Below, piece after piece: positions 1 to 6,313 of a stretch of DNA of 12,651 nucleotides (position 1 is the stretch's first letter; every line of letters begins with the position of its first letter). The stretch lies in NCBI GenBank assembly GCA_905214905.1, contig CAJMNK010000060.1, positions 1 to 12,651 of the forward strand, read 5' to 3'. The notes below the pieces were generated by a model. The model did no database searches. It worked only from the letters and a program-made list of their open reading frames with translations, and had not been told where the DNA came from. The DNA comes from an uncultured bacterium. Its GTDB lineage: Bacteria > Actinomycetota > Coriobacteriia > Coriobacteriales > Coriobacteriaceae. The position numbers and the translations under genes were made by a program.

Positions 1-49
1 TAATGGGTTGTAGCGGAAAAGCAGATTTTCCCGTCTGCCGATTTGTGCC

Positions 50-77
50 TTGAAAAATGTATATAACGACTATAACG
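50..77 (+). promoter_or_regulatory. Putative promoter and TATAACG direct repeat upstream of the DMT permease
   Basis: A possible -35 (TTGAAA, 50-55) and -10 (TATAAC, 71-76) are separated by 15 bp, which is short, so the promoter call is weak. More notable is the direct repeat TATAACG at 62-68 and 71-77, a 9-bp period. The word at 71-78 (TATAACGT) is the reverse complement of ACGTTATA, found upstream of the PTS operon (1348-1355) and of the first GntR gene (7492-7499). I infer a shared regulator site; no binding is shown. Confidence 0.4.
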
Positions 78-117
78 TAGTGTGAAACATATTGGAAACA
101 ATACCGAGGAGGCTGCG

Positions 118-1200
118 TTGAAGAAAAGCAATCTGGGCTATGTGCTGGTGCTGATCGCCGCGCTTATGTGGGGCAGCATCGGAATCTTTGTAAACGGCAT
201 CTCGGCCATGGGCGTTACGTCCCAGAGTATGGCTGCCTTTCGCTTGTTGTCGGGTGCCGTCTTAATGGCTCCGGTCTTTGCATTCATGGGTTGCCAGGGA
301 GGTGCTCGTGAGGGAAAGGCATCGGGTCCCCTGGCACTGTTCAAGGCAAGCCCTAAAGAGCTTGTTCCCTGCGCGCTTGTCGGTATCGTCGGTTTGGCCG
401 CCGCCAACACCTGCTATTACGAGTGCATGGGCGAGGTGGGCATGTCCACGGCCTCGGTGCTGCTCTACACCTCGCCGGTGTTTGGCGTCATGCTTGGCCG
501 CGTGCTTTATCGCGAGGACGTGACCCCCAACAAGCTCGTTGCCATTGTCTTTAACATCGTTGGCTGCGTGCTTGCAGTGACCAATGGCGACCTTTCCGGT
601 TTTCATTTTTCGGTTTGGGGCGTCACGTCGGGCGTGATTGCAGGCCTTTGTGGTGCGTCGCTCGCGGTGTTTAGCCGAATAGCAACCAAGACGGTCCACC
701 CGCTGGCTGTCACGTTTTGGGGCTTTGTTTTTGGCGGTGCGGTTATGGCGGCTATCGCGGCTCCGTGGCCGGATGTCGCCGCGGCAATGTCGCCACAGCT
801 GCTGCTGCTGTTCCTTGGCTTTGGACTCATCCCCACAGCCGTGGCTTACATCTTATATATGCAGGGCCTGTCCATGGGGCTCGAGACGTCGAAAGTTCCC
901 GTCGTAATGTCATTCGAGACAGTCGTCACCGTACTGCTGGGCATTGGTGTCTACGCCGAGCCCGCCGGTGCGATCAAAGTCCTGGGCATCGTGCTGGTGC
1001 TCGCGTCTATCCTGATTATGAACACCGACTTCTCCAAGCTGCGCAACAGCGTCATTGCCAAACGTATTGTCGAGAGCATGACCTTTAAGCCCAACGCGTG
1101 GTGGACCGAAAAATCTCAGGACATGGATCTGTTTAAGGAACGCACCGGCATCGCGCTGGAGCCCACCGTGCAGGAAAGCCCCTGGTACTTCGTGCGATAA
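118..1200 (+). CDS. DMT superfamily (EamA-type) permease with C-terminal tail
   Basis: A predicted inner-membrane transporter of the drug/metabolite transporter superfamily, 360 residues. About ten hydrophobic segments form two EamA repeats, roughly residues 5-155 and 165-303. Family-like features are AALMWGSIGIF near the N-terminus and LLYTSPVFGVMLGRVLYRED at 116-134, the conserved end of the first repeat. I chose TTG at 118 because GAGGAGG lies at 106-112 with a 5-nt gap; the in-frame GTG at 82 has no Shine-Dalgarno and would sit right beside the TATAACG repeats. Unusually, about 57 hydrophilic residues (303-360, including NAWW and ending SPWYFVR) follow the last membrane segment, whereas EamA proteins usually end soon after it. 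Substrate unknown. If co-regulated with the PTS operon it could export an amine or amino acid released by the deglycases, but that is speculation. Confidence 0.85.
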   Translation: MKKSNLGYVLVLIAALMWGSIGIFVNGISAMGVTSQSMAAFRLLSGAVLMAPVFAFMGCQGGAREGKASGPLALFKASPKELVPCALVGIVGLAAANTCYYECMGEVGMSTASVLLYTSPVFGVMLGRVLYREDVTPNKLVAIVFNIVGCVLAVTNGDLSGFHFSVWGVTSGVIAGLCGASLAVFSRIATKTVHPLAVTFWGFVFGGAVMAAIAAPWPDVAAAMSPQLLLLFLGFGLIPTAVAYILYMQGLSMGLETSKVPVVMSFETVVTVLLGIGVYAEPAGAIKVLGIVLVLASILIMNTDFSKLRNSVIAKRIVESMTFKPNAWWTEKSQDMDLFKERTGIALEPTVQESPWYFVR

Positions 1201-1285
1201 GGGATTGCGCACGGCGTCCGACCTGGGATTATCCAGCCAGCGCCGGCCTACCCAGCCCCAACGTTTCAAGTACGTTAAACCCGTC

Positions 1286-1367
1286 AACGGTCGATTTTCA
1301 CCCGCGAACGGTCTTTATACTAATTAGCAATATAAGCAACGTATAAGACGTTATAATGACCATAACG
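1286..1367 (+). promoter_or_regulatory. Promoter and operator region of the PTS operon
   Basis: A perfect -10 box TATAAT lies at 1352-1357, with no good -35 at 16-18 bp, which suggests a promoter needing an activator or a weak -35. The -10 is inside a dyad: CGTTAT (1349-1354), 7 bp, ATAACG (1362-1367). Upstream are TATAAG at 1331-1336 and 1342-1347, so TATAA-type words recur at 1331, 1342, 1352 and (as CATAAC) 1361, spaced 9-11 bp. Further up, AACGGTC occurs twice (1286-1292, 1307-1313), exactly 21 bp apart, just before a second -10-like TATACT (1316-1321). This is consistent with a repressor site over the start point and perhaps an activator site upstream. Confidence 0.55.
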
Positions 1368-1383
1368 AAAAGGAGGAGGCAAG

Positions 1384-2307
1384 ATGAATCAGATCATTCT
1401 CGCATCTCATGGCGGCCTGGCCGCAGGCGCCAAAGACACGCTCGAGATGGTTCTCGGCGACGTGTCGAACGTCCACGTCGTGTCGCTTGCTCGTGACGAC
1501 AAGGAGCCCATCACCAATAAGGTGGACGCCATGATCGCCACGTTCAACGCGGACGACACCGTCTATGTGCTGACCGATATGCTCGGCAGCTCGGTCAACA
1601 ACAGCATGGTCGAGCTTTCCAAGAACGGCACGAAGTTCACGGTTGTCAGCGGTTTCAACATCCCGCTGGCGCTCACGCTCGCTATGAGCCCCGTCCCCGT
1701 CAAGGGCGCCGAGCTCGCGGCCCTCATCAACGAGGCCCGCACCGGTCTGACCAACCCCAACGCACCGGTCGAGGTCGCCGCGGCTCCCGCCAAGAAGGCC
1801 AAGGCGTCCCGTCACAGCTCCGGTCCCGCCAAGATTGTCCTCGCGCGTCTTGACTACCGTCTGCTGCACGGCCAGGTCGTCTTTACCTGGACCACCAAGG
1901 TCCAGGCCGAGCGCATCATCGTCGTCGACAACGCTGCCGCCAACGATGACATCAAGAAGGGCGCTCTCAAGCTTGCCAAGCCCCAGGGCGTGCGCCTGAA
2001 CGTCTTTACCGTCGAGCGTGCCCTCGCCAAGATGGACAAGCTCAACACCCTCGGCGAGCGCGTCATGTTCGTCTTTGGCAACACGGCCGAGATGCTGCAG
2101 TTCTGCCAGGGCTACAAGCTCGACGCCATCAACCTGGGCGCCACCGCCAACCACGACGGTGCCGATCAGATCGGCGGCAAGGACAGCTCCGTCTTCTTCG
2201 ACGCCACCCAGAAGGCCGACGTCAACCAGCTGCTCGACATGGGCATCAAGCTCTACGTCCAGCAGACCCCCACGTATCAGAGCGTCGACATCGACGCCAA
2301 GCTGTAA
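1384..2307 (+). CDS. PTS mannose/fructose/sorbose family, fused EIIA-EIIB
   Basis: The cytoplasmic phosphate-carrier subunit of a mannose-type PTS, 307 residues. The N-terminal IIA domain (about 1-120) has the phosphorylation-site histidine in ILASHGG (His9) and TDMLGSSV with Asp66, the position of the conserved Asp next to that histidine in ManX-type IIA. An Ala/Pro/Lys-rich linker spans about 121-148. The IIB domain (149-307) begins with ARLDYRLLHGQVV, the usual phosphohistidine loop, giving His162. Phosphate would pass HPr to His9 to His162 to the sugar entering through IIC/IID. The ATG is preceded by overlapping AGGAGG boxes at 1371-1379. It is the first gene of the operon with IIC and IID. 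The fused A-B layout resembles E. coli ManX. Substrate is not readable from this protein; context points to a glycated amine. Confidence 0.95.
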   Translation: MNQIILASHGGLAAGAKDTLEMVLGDVSNVHVVSLARDDKEPITNKVDAMIATFNADDTVYVLTDMLGSSVNNSMVELSKNGTKFTVVSGFNIPLALTLAMSPVPVKGAELAALINEARTGLTNPNAPVEVAAAPAKKAKASRHSSGPAKIVLARLDYRLLHGQVVFTWTTKVQAERIIVVDNAAANDDIKKGALKLAKPQGVRLNVFTVERALAKMDKLNTLGERVMFVFGNTAEMLQFCQGYKLDAINLGATANHDGADQIGGKDSSVFFDATQKADVNQLLDMGIKLYVQQTPTYQSVDIDAKL

Positions 2308-2343
2308 TCAACCAGGCTTTTGCCTGACTGAAAGGAGAAGGGT

Positions 2344-3138
2344 ATGAATACGTTCATCAGTGCGGTGCTCGTCGGCCTCGTCGGCGTGTTCTGCATGTGG
2401 GACTCCCGCCTGCTCGGTCGTCTTAACTTCGAGCAGCCCCTCGTTGGCGCTACGCTCGTCGGTCTGCTGCTGGGCGATGTGCCCACCGGCCTTGCCGTCG
2501 GTGCCGCCGTCGAGCTCGTGTCCATGGGCCTGGTGCAGGTCGGCGCCGCCGTTCCGCCCGATATGGTCCTGGGCGGCATCGTGGCCGCTGCCTTTGCGTG
2601 CCTGACCGATGCTTCCGCCGAGACCGCCATGACGATCGCCATCCCGGTCGCCGTCCTGGGTCAGCTCCTCGGCATCGTGTTCCGTTCCATCATCGCCGCC
2701 CTCACCCATGTGGCAGATAGCGCGATCGATAACGGAAAGTTCAAGACCGCCTATCGCATGCACATCTGCGCCGGCTCCGGTCTGTACGCCGTCATGTACT
2801 TCCTGCCGATCTTCCTCGCCGTCTTTGTTGGCACCGACCTGGTTCAGGCCATCGTCAACATGGTTCCCGAGTGGCTGTCCACTGGTCTTAACGTTTCGAC
2901 CAAGATCATGACCGCCTACGGCTTGGCCCTGCTGCTCACCATGATGATCAAGAAGGGTATGACTCCGTTCCTGTTCATCGGTTTCCTGCTCGCCGCTTAC
3001 CTCAACCTGTCCGTCATCGCGGTCGCTCTGATCGGTGTGTGCCTGGCTGTCGTCTTCATGGGCTTCAAGTTCAACGGTTCCCATGCAGCCGCCGGTGTCG
3101 ATTCCGACTACGATCCGCTCGAAGACGACGAAGACTAA
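2344..3138 (+). CDS. PTS mannose/fructose/sorbose family, EIIC
   Basis: An integral membrane subunit of the mannose-type PTS, 264 residues, which with IID forms the sugar channel. It is hydrophobic throughout, with the family-typical glycine-rich stretch GLLLGDVPTGLAVGAAVELV at 40-59 and further membrane segments near 76-120, 143-163, 190-200 and 207-240. The C-terminus is short and very acidic (SDYDPLEDDED, 254-264) and faces the next gene. AAAGGAG at 2331-2337 sits 6 nt before the ATG. The 36-nt gap after the IIAB gene holds a small stem-loop, CAGGC-TTTT-GCCTG (2313-2326), that might affect mRNA processing. Family assignment is secure; substrate is inferred from the two deglycase genes. Confidence 0.93.
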   Translation: MNTFISAVLVGLVGVFCMWDSRLLGRLNFEQPLVGATLVGLLLGDVPTGLAVGAAVELVSMGLVQVGAAVPPDMVLGGIVAAAFACLTDASAETAMTIAIPVAVLGQLLGIVFRSIIAALTHVADSAIDNGKFKTAYRMHICAGSGLYAVMYFLPIFLAVFVGTDLVQAIVNMVPEWLSTGLNVSTKIMTAYGLALLLTMMIKKGMTPFLFIGFLLAAYLNLSVIAVALIGVCLAVVFMGFKFNGSHAAAGVDSDYDPLEDDED

Positions 3139-3151
3139 GGAGGAACACACT

Positions 3152-3985
3152 ATGGCAACCGCAACCAAGGACGTGTCCCTGAACAAGAAGGTCAGCCAGT
3201 TCTTCTGGCGCTCCTGGGCCATCCAGGCCTCTTGGAACTACGAGCGTCAGATGAACATGGGCTTCCTCTACGGCATGGTTCCCACGCTCGATCGCCTCTA
3301 TCCGGACGAGTCCGACCCCAAGCAGCTCGCTGCTAAGAAAGAGGCTTACCACCGTCACATGGCGTTCTACAACTGCACCCCGCAGACGAGCGCTTTCATC
3401 CTAGGCCTCGCCGCCTCCATGGAGGAAGAGTACGCCAAGGATCCCGAGAACTTCGACCCCGATTCGATCAACGCGGTCAAGACCTCCCTTATGGGTCCGC
3501 TTTCCGGCATCGGTGACTCCTTCTTCCAGGGCACCATCCGCGTTATCGCCTTTGGCCTGGGTGTTCAGCTGGCTCAGCAGGGCTCCATCATGGGCCCGAT
3601 CCTGGCCATGCTCATCTCCATCGTGCCCTCCGTGCTGATCACTTGGTTCGCAGCCAAGATCGGCTATCAGGGCGGCCACGAGTACCTGAGCAAGCTCCAG
3701 GGCGGCGACCTCATGGAGAAGCTCATGTATGTCTGCGGTATCGTGGGTCTTATGTCCGTGGGCGGCATGATCGCTACGCTGATCGGCGCCACCACCCCGC
3801 TGCAGTTCGCTGACGGCACCGTCGTGATCCAGGACATCCTGGACGGCATGATGCCCCAGATGATCTCCCTCGGCCTCACCGGCCTTATGTACTGGCTCAT
3901 CAAGAAGAACGTCAACACCGGTTGGCTTCTCGTGATCGCCATCGTGGGCGGCATCGCCCTCTCCGCGGCCGGCATCCTGGCCTAG
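3152..3985 (+). CDS. PTS mannose/fructose/sorbose family, EIID
   Basis: The partner membrane subunit of IIC, 277 residues. Family landmarks are SWNYERQMNMGFLYGMVP (27-44), FYNCTPQTSAFILGLAASMEE starting at residue 72, and the glycine-rich TSLMGPLSGIGDSFFQGTIR (111-130), followed by membrane segments at about 131-170, 195-212 and 255-277. The start is the ATG at 3152, whose AAGGAGGA box (3137-3144) overlaps the stop codon of IIC, so the two are probably translationally coupled. The open frame extends upstream inside the IIC gene, but that extension has no ribosome site and is not protein-like. With IIAB and IIC it completes a PTS, so no separate sugar kinase is needed. Confidence 0.94.
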   Translation: MATATKDVSLNKKVSQFFWRSWAIQASWNYERQMNMGFLYGMVPTLDRLYPDESDPKQLAAKKEAYHRHMAFYNCTPQTSAFILGLAASMEEEYAKDPENFDPDSINAVKTSLMGPLSGIGDSFFQGTIRVIAFGLGVQLAQQGSIMGPILAMLISIVPSVLITWFAAKIGYQGGHEYLSKLQGGDLMEKLMYVCGIVGLMSVGGMIATLIGATTPLQFADGTVVIQDILDGMMPQMISLGLTGLMYWLIKKNVNTGWLLVIAIVGGIALSAAGILA

Positions 3986-4019
3986 TCGCGACCAAGCGCC
4001 TAACCGCTTTCCCCCGGGG

Positions 4020-4050
4020 GCCTGCCTGGCATCCCATACCCCAGGCAGGC
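4020..4050 (+). terminator. Stem-loop after EIID (possible partial terminator or attenuator)
   Basis: GCCTGCCTGG (4020-4029) pairs perfectly with CCAGGCAGGC (4041-4050) across an 11-nt loop. The following bases (TTCCATCCC) lack a T-run, so full termination is doubtful. It starts 35 bp after the IID stop and lies ahead of the SIS gene that should belong to the same operon, so it may stabilise the upstream PTS mRNA or lower read-through. Confidence 0.5.
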
Positions 4051-4061
4051 TTCCATCCCTA

Positions 4062-4094
4062 GATGTGTCAAAGGGACAGTTCCTTTGACACATC
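4062..4094. repeat. Perfect 13-bp hairpin, REP-like (GTGTCAAAGG type)
   Basis: GATGTGTCAAAGG (4062-4074) and CCTTTGACACATC (4082-4094) are exact inverted copies around the 7-nt loop GACAGTT. It is too symmetric for chance and has no T-tract. Hairpins of this look (GTGTCAAAGG...GACAGT) resemble REP elements that are often mobilised by REP-associated tyrosine transposases; that link is from memory and no transposase is in this window. It sits within the PTS operon, between IID and the SIS gene. Confidence 0.7.
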
Positions 4095-4184
4095 CTCAAC
4101 GGGCCGGCGACTCGGCCCAAACCACGGTAACCCTGCGAGCGCCCGGCAATGTGGCGCCGCAAAAAATCGAAAGGAATGTGTCAG

Positions 4185-5168
4185 ATGTACGAGATCGACC
4201 TTAACCTCCCTAAGCAGATCGTCGCTGACGTCCTGTCCAACCACGAGATCCACAGCGTCGCCTTCGTCGGCTGCGGTGCTTCCATGTCCGACCTCTACCC
4301 CGCCAAGTACTTCCTGGCCAACAACACGGACAAGCTGAACGTTCAGATCTTCACCGCTAACGAGTTCAACTACGACACGCCTTCCTGGGTCAACGAGCAC
4401 ACCTTCGTGATCACCTGCTCCCTCGGTGGCTCCACGCCCGAGACCGTCGAGGCCAACAAGACCGCCAAGAAGCACAACTGCCCGGTCGTCTCCCTCACCA
4501 ACAAGGCTGGCTCCGCTCTGACCGTCGACGCCGACCACGTCATCGTCCACGGCTTCCACGCCAACTACGCTGCCAAGTGCGAGAAGCCCGGCTACGCCAT
4601 CGCTCTTGCTGTCGAGATCCTTCAGCAGACCGAGGGCTATGACCACTACGAGGACATGATCACCGGCCTCACCAACGTCTTCGAGCTCTGCGAGAACGCC
4701 GCTCAGTCCGCCAAGGGCCTCGCCAAGCAGTTCGCCCAGGACTTCAAGGACGACGAGATGATCTACTTCATGGCCTCCGGTGCCTCCGAGAAGATGGCTT
4801 ATTCTCACGCCGCCTTCCTGTTCACCGAGATGCAGTGGATCGACGCCGCCGCGTACAACACCGGCGAGTACTTCCACGGCCCGTTCGAGGTTTCCACCGA
4901 GGGTAAGCCCTACGTCTTCTTCATGTCCGACGGTGCCACCCGTCCGATGGACGCTCGCGCCCTCACCTTCCTTAAGCGCATGGGCGCCAAGGTCGCTCTG
5001 ATCGACTCCAAGGACTACGGCCTGGCCGACGCCGTGCCGGCAAGCGTCGTCACCTACTTCAACCCGCTGCTGCACCTCGCCGTTATGCGCGAGTACGGCA
5101 ACCAGATCGCCGAGGCCCGTCAGCACCCGCTGACCATGCGTCGCTACATGTGGAAGCTTTCCTACTAA
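4185..5168 (+). CDS. SIS-domain phosphosugar deglycase (GfrE-like), deglycase 1
   Basis: A predicted cytosolic enzyme of 327 residues with two SIS (sugar isomerase) folds, resembling the amine-sugar-phosphate deglycases FrlB, FraB, GfrE and GfrF. SIS 1 holds FVGCGASMSDLYPAKYF (27-43) and the phosphate-binding TCSLGGSTPETVEA (77-90). SIS 2 holds YFMASGASEKMAYSHA and EMQW (Glu215), then NTGEYFHGPFE with His231. The 16-residue Glu-His spacing matches the catalytic pair of FraB/FrlB and GlmS. It ends HPLTMRRYMWKLSY. The proposed reaction is cleavage of a 6-phosphorylated glycated amine into hexose phosphate and free amine. I chose ATG 4185 because AAAGGA (4170-4175) is 9 nt ahead; ATGs at 4149 and 4176 are badly placed. 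Nearly all-C/G third positions suggest high expression. Its divergence from deglycase 2 suggests a different substrate, perhaps glucoselysine 6-phosphate; this is inference. Confidence 0.85.
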   Translation: MYEIDLNLPKQIVADVLSNHEIHSVAFVGCGASMSDLYPAKYFLANNTDKLNVQIFTANEFNYDTPSWVNEHTFVITCSLGGSTPETVEANKTAKKHNCPVVSLTNKAGSALTVDADHVIVHGFHANYAAKCEKPGYAIALAVEILQQTEGYDHYEDMITGLTNVFELCENAAQSAKGLAKQFAQDFKDDEMIYFMASGASEKMAYSHAAFLFTEMQWIDAAAYNTGEYFHGPFEVSTEGKPYVFFMSDGATRPMDARALTFLKRMGAKVALIDSKDYGLADAVPASVVTYFNPLLHLAVMREYGNQIAEARQHPLTMRRYMWKLSY

Positions 5169-5201
5169 TCACAAGTAAGTAGACCTTACAGGTTGATTTA
5201 G

Positions 5202-5234
5202 AGGGGATGGGGTTTGCGCCCCGTCCCCTTTTTT
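5202..5234 (+). terminator. Strong intrinsic terminator of the PTS-deglycase operon
   Basis: AGGGGATGGGG (5202-5212) pairs with CCCCGTCCCCT (5219-5229), with one T-G wobble, around the loop TTTGCG. A run of six T follows (5229-5234). It ends the operon 34 bp after the deglycase stop and separates it from the HAD gene. Confidence 0.92.
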
Positions 5235-5269
5235 GCTCTGGGGAGGGCGCGCCCGTCGCGCCGCAAAAC

Positions 5270-5320
5270 CCCAGATAAAACCTACCAAAATAAACCTGTC
5301 CCTTTTTGGCAGGTGGGAGG
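5270..5320 (+). repeat. Dispersed hairpin repeat, copy A
   Basis: The first 22 bp (5270-5291, beginning CCCAGATAAAACC) are identical to 7406-7427, and most of the following 25 bp also align. Inside is a dyad, CCTACCAAAA (5281-5290) with TTTTGGCAGG (5304-5313), carrying one mismatch. The right edge includes GGGAGG (5315-5320), which serves as the ribosome-binding site of the HAD gene starting at 5329. Element type unknown; probably a genus-specific intergenic repeat. Confidence 0.75.
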
Positions 5321-5328
5321 AGATGCGT

Positions 5329-5958
5329 ATGATCAAGGCAGTGCTGTTTGATATGGACGGCGTGCTGGTCGATACCGAGTGGTTCTATAACCGTCGCCGC
5401 GTGGCGTTTATGGAGGAGAAGGGGTTCCACTTTGACGAGATCCCCGATCTTTCGGGGTCTAACGAGCCTGCCATTTGGGAGGCGCTGGTGCCCGACGATA
5501 TTGAGCTGCGCGAGCGTCTGCGCGTGGAGTACAAGCAGGTCTACAGCCCGGACCACCCCGTTCCGTATGCCGAGCTGCTCAACGAGCAGACGGAGCCGGT
5601 GATGCGCGAGCTGCACGAGCGCGGCGTGAAGTGTGCCATCGCGAGCTCGTCGTATCGTGAGTTGATTGACGAGCTGGTGGAGATTGCGGGTATCGCCGAC
5701 GTACTGGACTACACCATCAGCGGTCACGAGTGCAGTGCGTTTAAGCCCGACCCCGAGATCTACCTGCGTGCCATGGAGGCGCTGGGTATGGAGCCTGCCG
5801 AGTGCCTGGTTATCGAGGACTCGCCTTTGGGTATCGAGGCCGGCAAGCGCTCCGGCGCCCGCGTCCTGGCACTGCGTCCGCACGAGGGCGTCAACCTGGA
5901 CCAAACGGGAGCCGACGCCGTCATCGACAACCTCGCCGACATTCTGACCGCTTTGTAG
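5329..5958 (+). CDS. HAD-superfamily hydrolase (beta-phosphoglucomutase-like, subfamily IA)
   Basis: A predicted cytosolic HAD-fold enzyme of 209 residues. Motif I is VLFDMDGVLVD, with nucleophile Asp8 and acid/base Asp10; motif II is IASSS (Ser107 region); the lysine is in AFKPDPE (Lys139); motif III is VIEDSPLGIEAG (Glu163, Asp164). A small helical cap lies at about 15-80. The spacing is very close to beta-phosphoglucomutase, but the cap has SGSNEP where that family usually has a substrate-binding Ser-Arg, so a phosphatase acting on a sugar or polyol phosphate is just as likely. I chose ATG 5329 over ATG 5323 because GGGAGG (5315-5320) is 8 nt from the former and only 2 nt from the latter. 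It follows a strong terminator, so it is not clearly part of the PTS operon. No promoter seen except possibly within the repeat. Confidence 0.85.
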   Translation: MIKAVLFDMDGVLVDTEWFYNRRRVAFMEEKGFHFDEIPDLSGSNEPAIWEALVPDDIELRERLRVEYKQVYSPDHPVPYAELLNEQTEPVMRELHERGVKCAIASSSYRELIDELVEIAGIADVLDYTISGHECSAFKPDPEIYLRAMEALGMEPAECLVIEDSPLGIEAGKRSGARVLALRPHEGVNLDQTGADAVIDNLADILTAL

Positions 5959-5968
5959 CGTCAATTCG

Positions 5969-6002
5969 CCGCAAGAAGTGCGGATTCACACGTCTCTTGC
6001 GG
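5969..6002 (+). terminator. Weak stem-loop after the HAD gene
   Basis: CCGCAAGA (5969-5976) pairs exactly with TCTTGCGG (5995-6002) around an 18-nt loop that itself could pair with the left arm (GTGCGG, 5979-5984). There is no T-run close behind. It begins 11 bp after the HAD stop, in the 355-bp gene-free gap 5959-6313. Confidence 0.3.
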
Positions 6003-6053
6003 TGGATTGGCTCATTTTGGCTTCAATTTAGATCCGTTTGGCTTCGACTCGGA

Positions 6054-6176
6054 CTAAGTGAGTAGACTTTTTGGCACATGCCGAGCACAAAGCGTATCTG
6101 CCTTAGTAAAGCCGCAGGTCACAGAGGTGGCAGTTTTGGGTGTGCTCGGCAGATCGTAAAAAGTCTACTCACTTAG
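6054..6176. repeat. 123-bp palindromic element (MITE-like or REP-like)
   Basis: CTAAGTGAGTAGACTTTTT (6054-6072) is perfectly inverted at 6158-6176. After a symmetric 6-nt mismatch, TGCCGAGCACA (6079-6089) is perfectly inverted at 6141-6151 about the same centre. The 51-bp middle has little pairing and no open frame of note. The element fills most of the gap between the HAD and YitT genes. Terminal inverted repeats with a non-coding core fit a MITE or a bulky REP element; no target-site duplication is evident at the edges. The A/T-rich arms also give AAAAA/TTTTT runs, so bidirectional termination is possible. Confidence 0.75.
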
Positions 6177-6259
6177 AATTTGGGCCTTTGGTCGTAGGGG
6201 TTGCTGGTCCCATTTTGGTTGTCGAGAGGGGGTGAATTGAAGCGCCCCCGCACGCTCCA

Positions 6260-6268
6260 TGCTACAAT
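6260..6268 (+). promoter_or_regulatory. Extended -10 promoter for the YitT-family gene
   Basis: TGC (6260-6262) directly precedes TACAAT (6263-6268), an extended -10. A TTGAAG at 6237-6242 is 20 bp upstream, too far for a standard -35. A perfect 10-bp palindrome, GGGCATGCCC (6272-6281), lies at the expected start of transcription. Confidence 0.5.
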
Positions 6269-6313
6269 CGCGGGCATGCCCCACAACTATATCTGCCTTC
6301 GAAGGGAGCCTAC

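Noticed and set aside
82..117. GTG start for the permease
   Set aside because: No Shine-Dalgarno precedes it, and it crowds the promoter-like repeats; TTG at 118 has an optimal GAGGAGG.
3035..3151. Longer N-terminal version of EIID starting inside EIIC
   Set aside because: The extra residues are Ser/Pro-rich frame-shifted EIIC sequence; AAGGAGGA at 3137-3144 clearly points to the ATG at 3152.
4062..4094. Rho-independent terminator
   Set aside because: The arms are perfect on both strands but no T-run follows on the plus strand; a REP-like repeat explains it better.
5233..5328. Upstream in-frame extension of the HAD gene
   Set aside because: It runs through the terminator T-tract and the hairpin repeat, and the translated residues do not resemble a HAD N-terminus.
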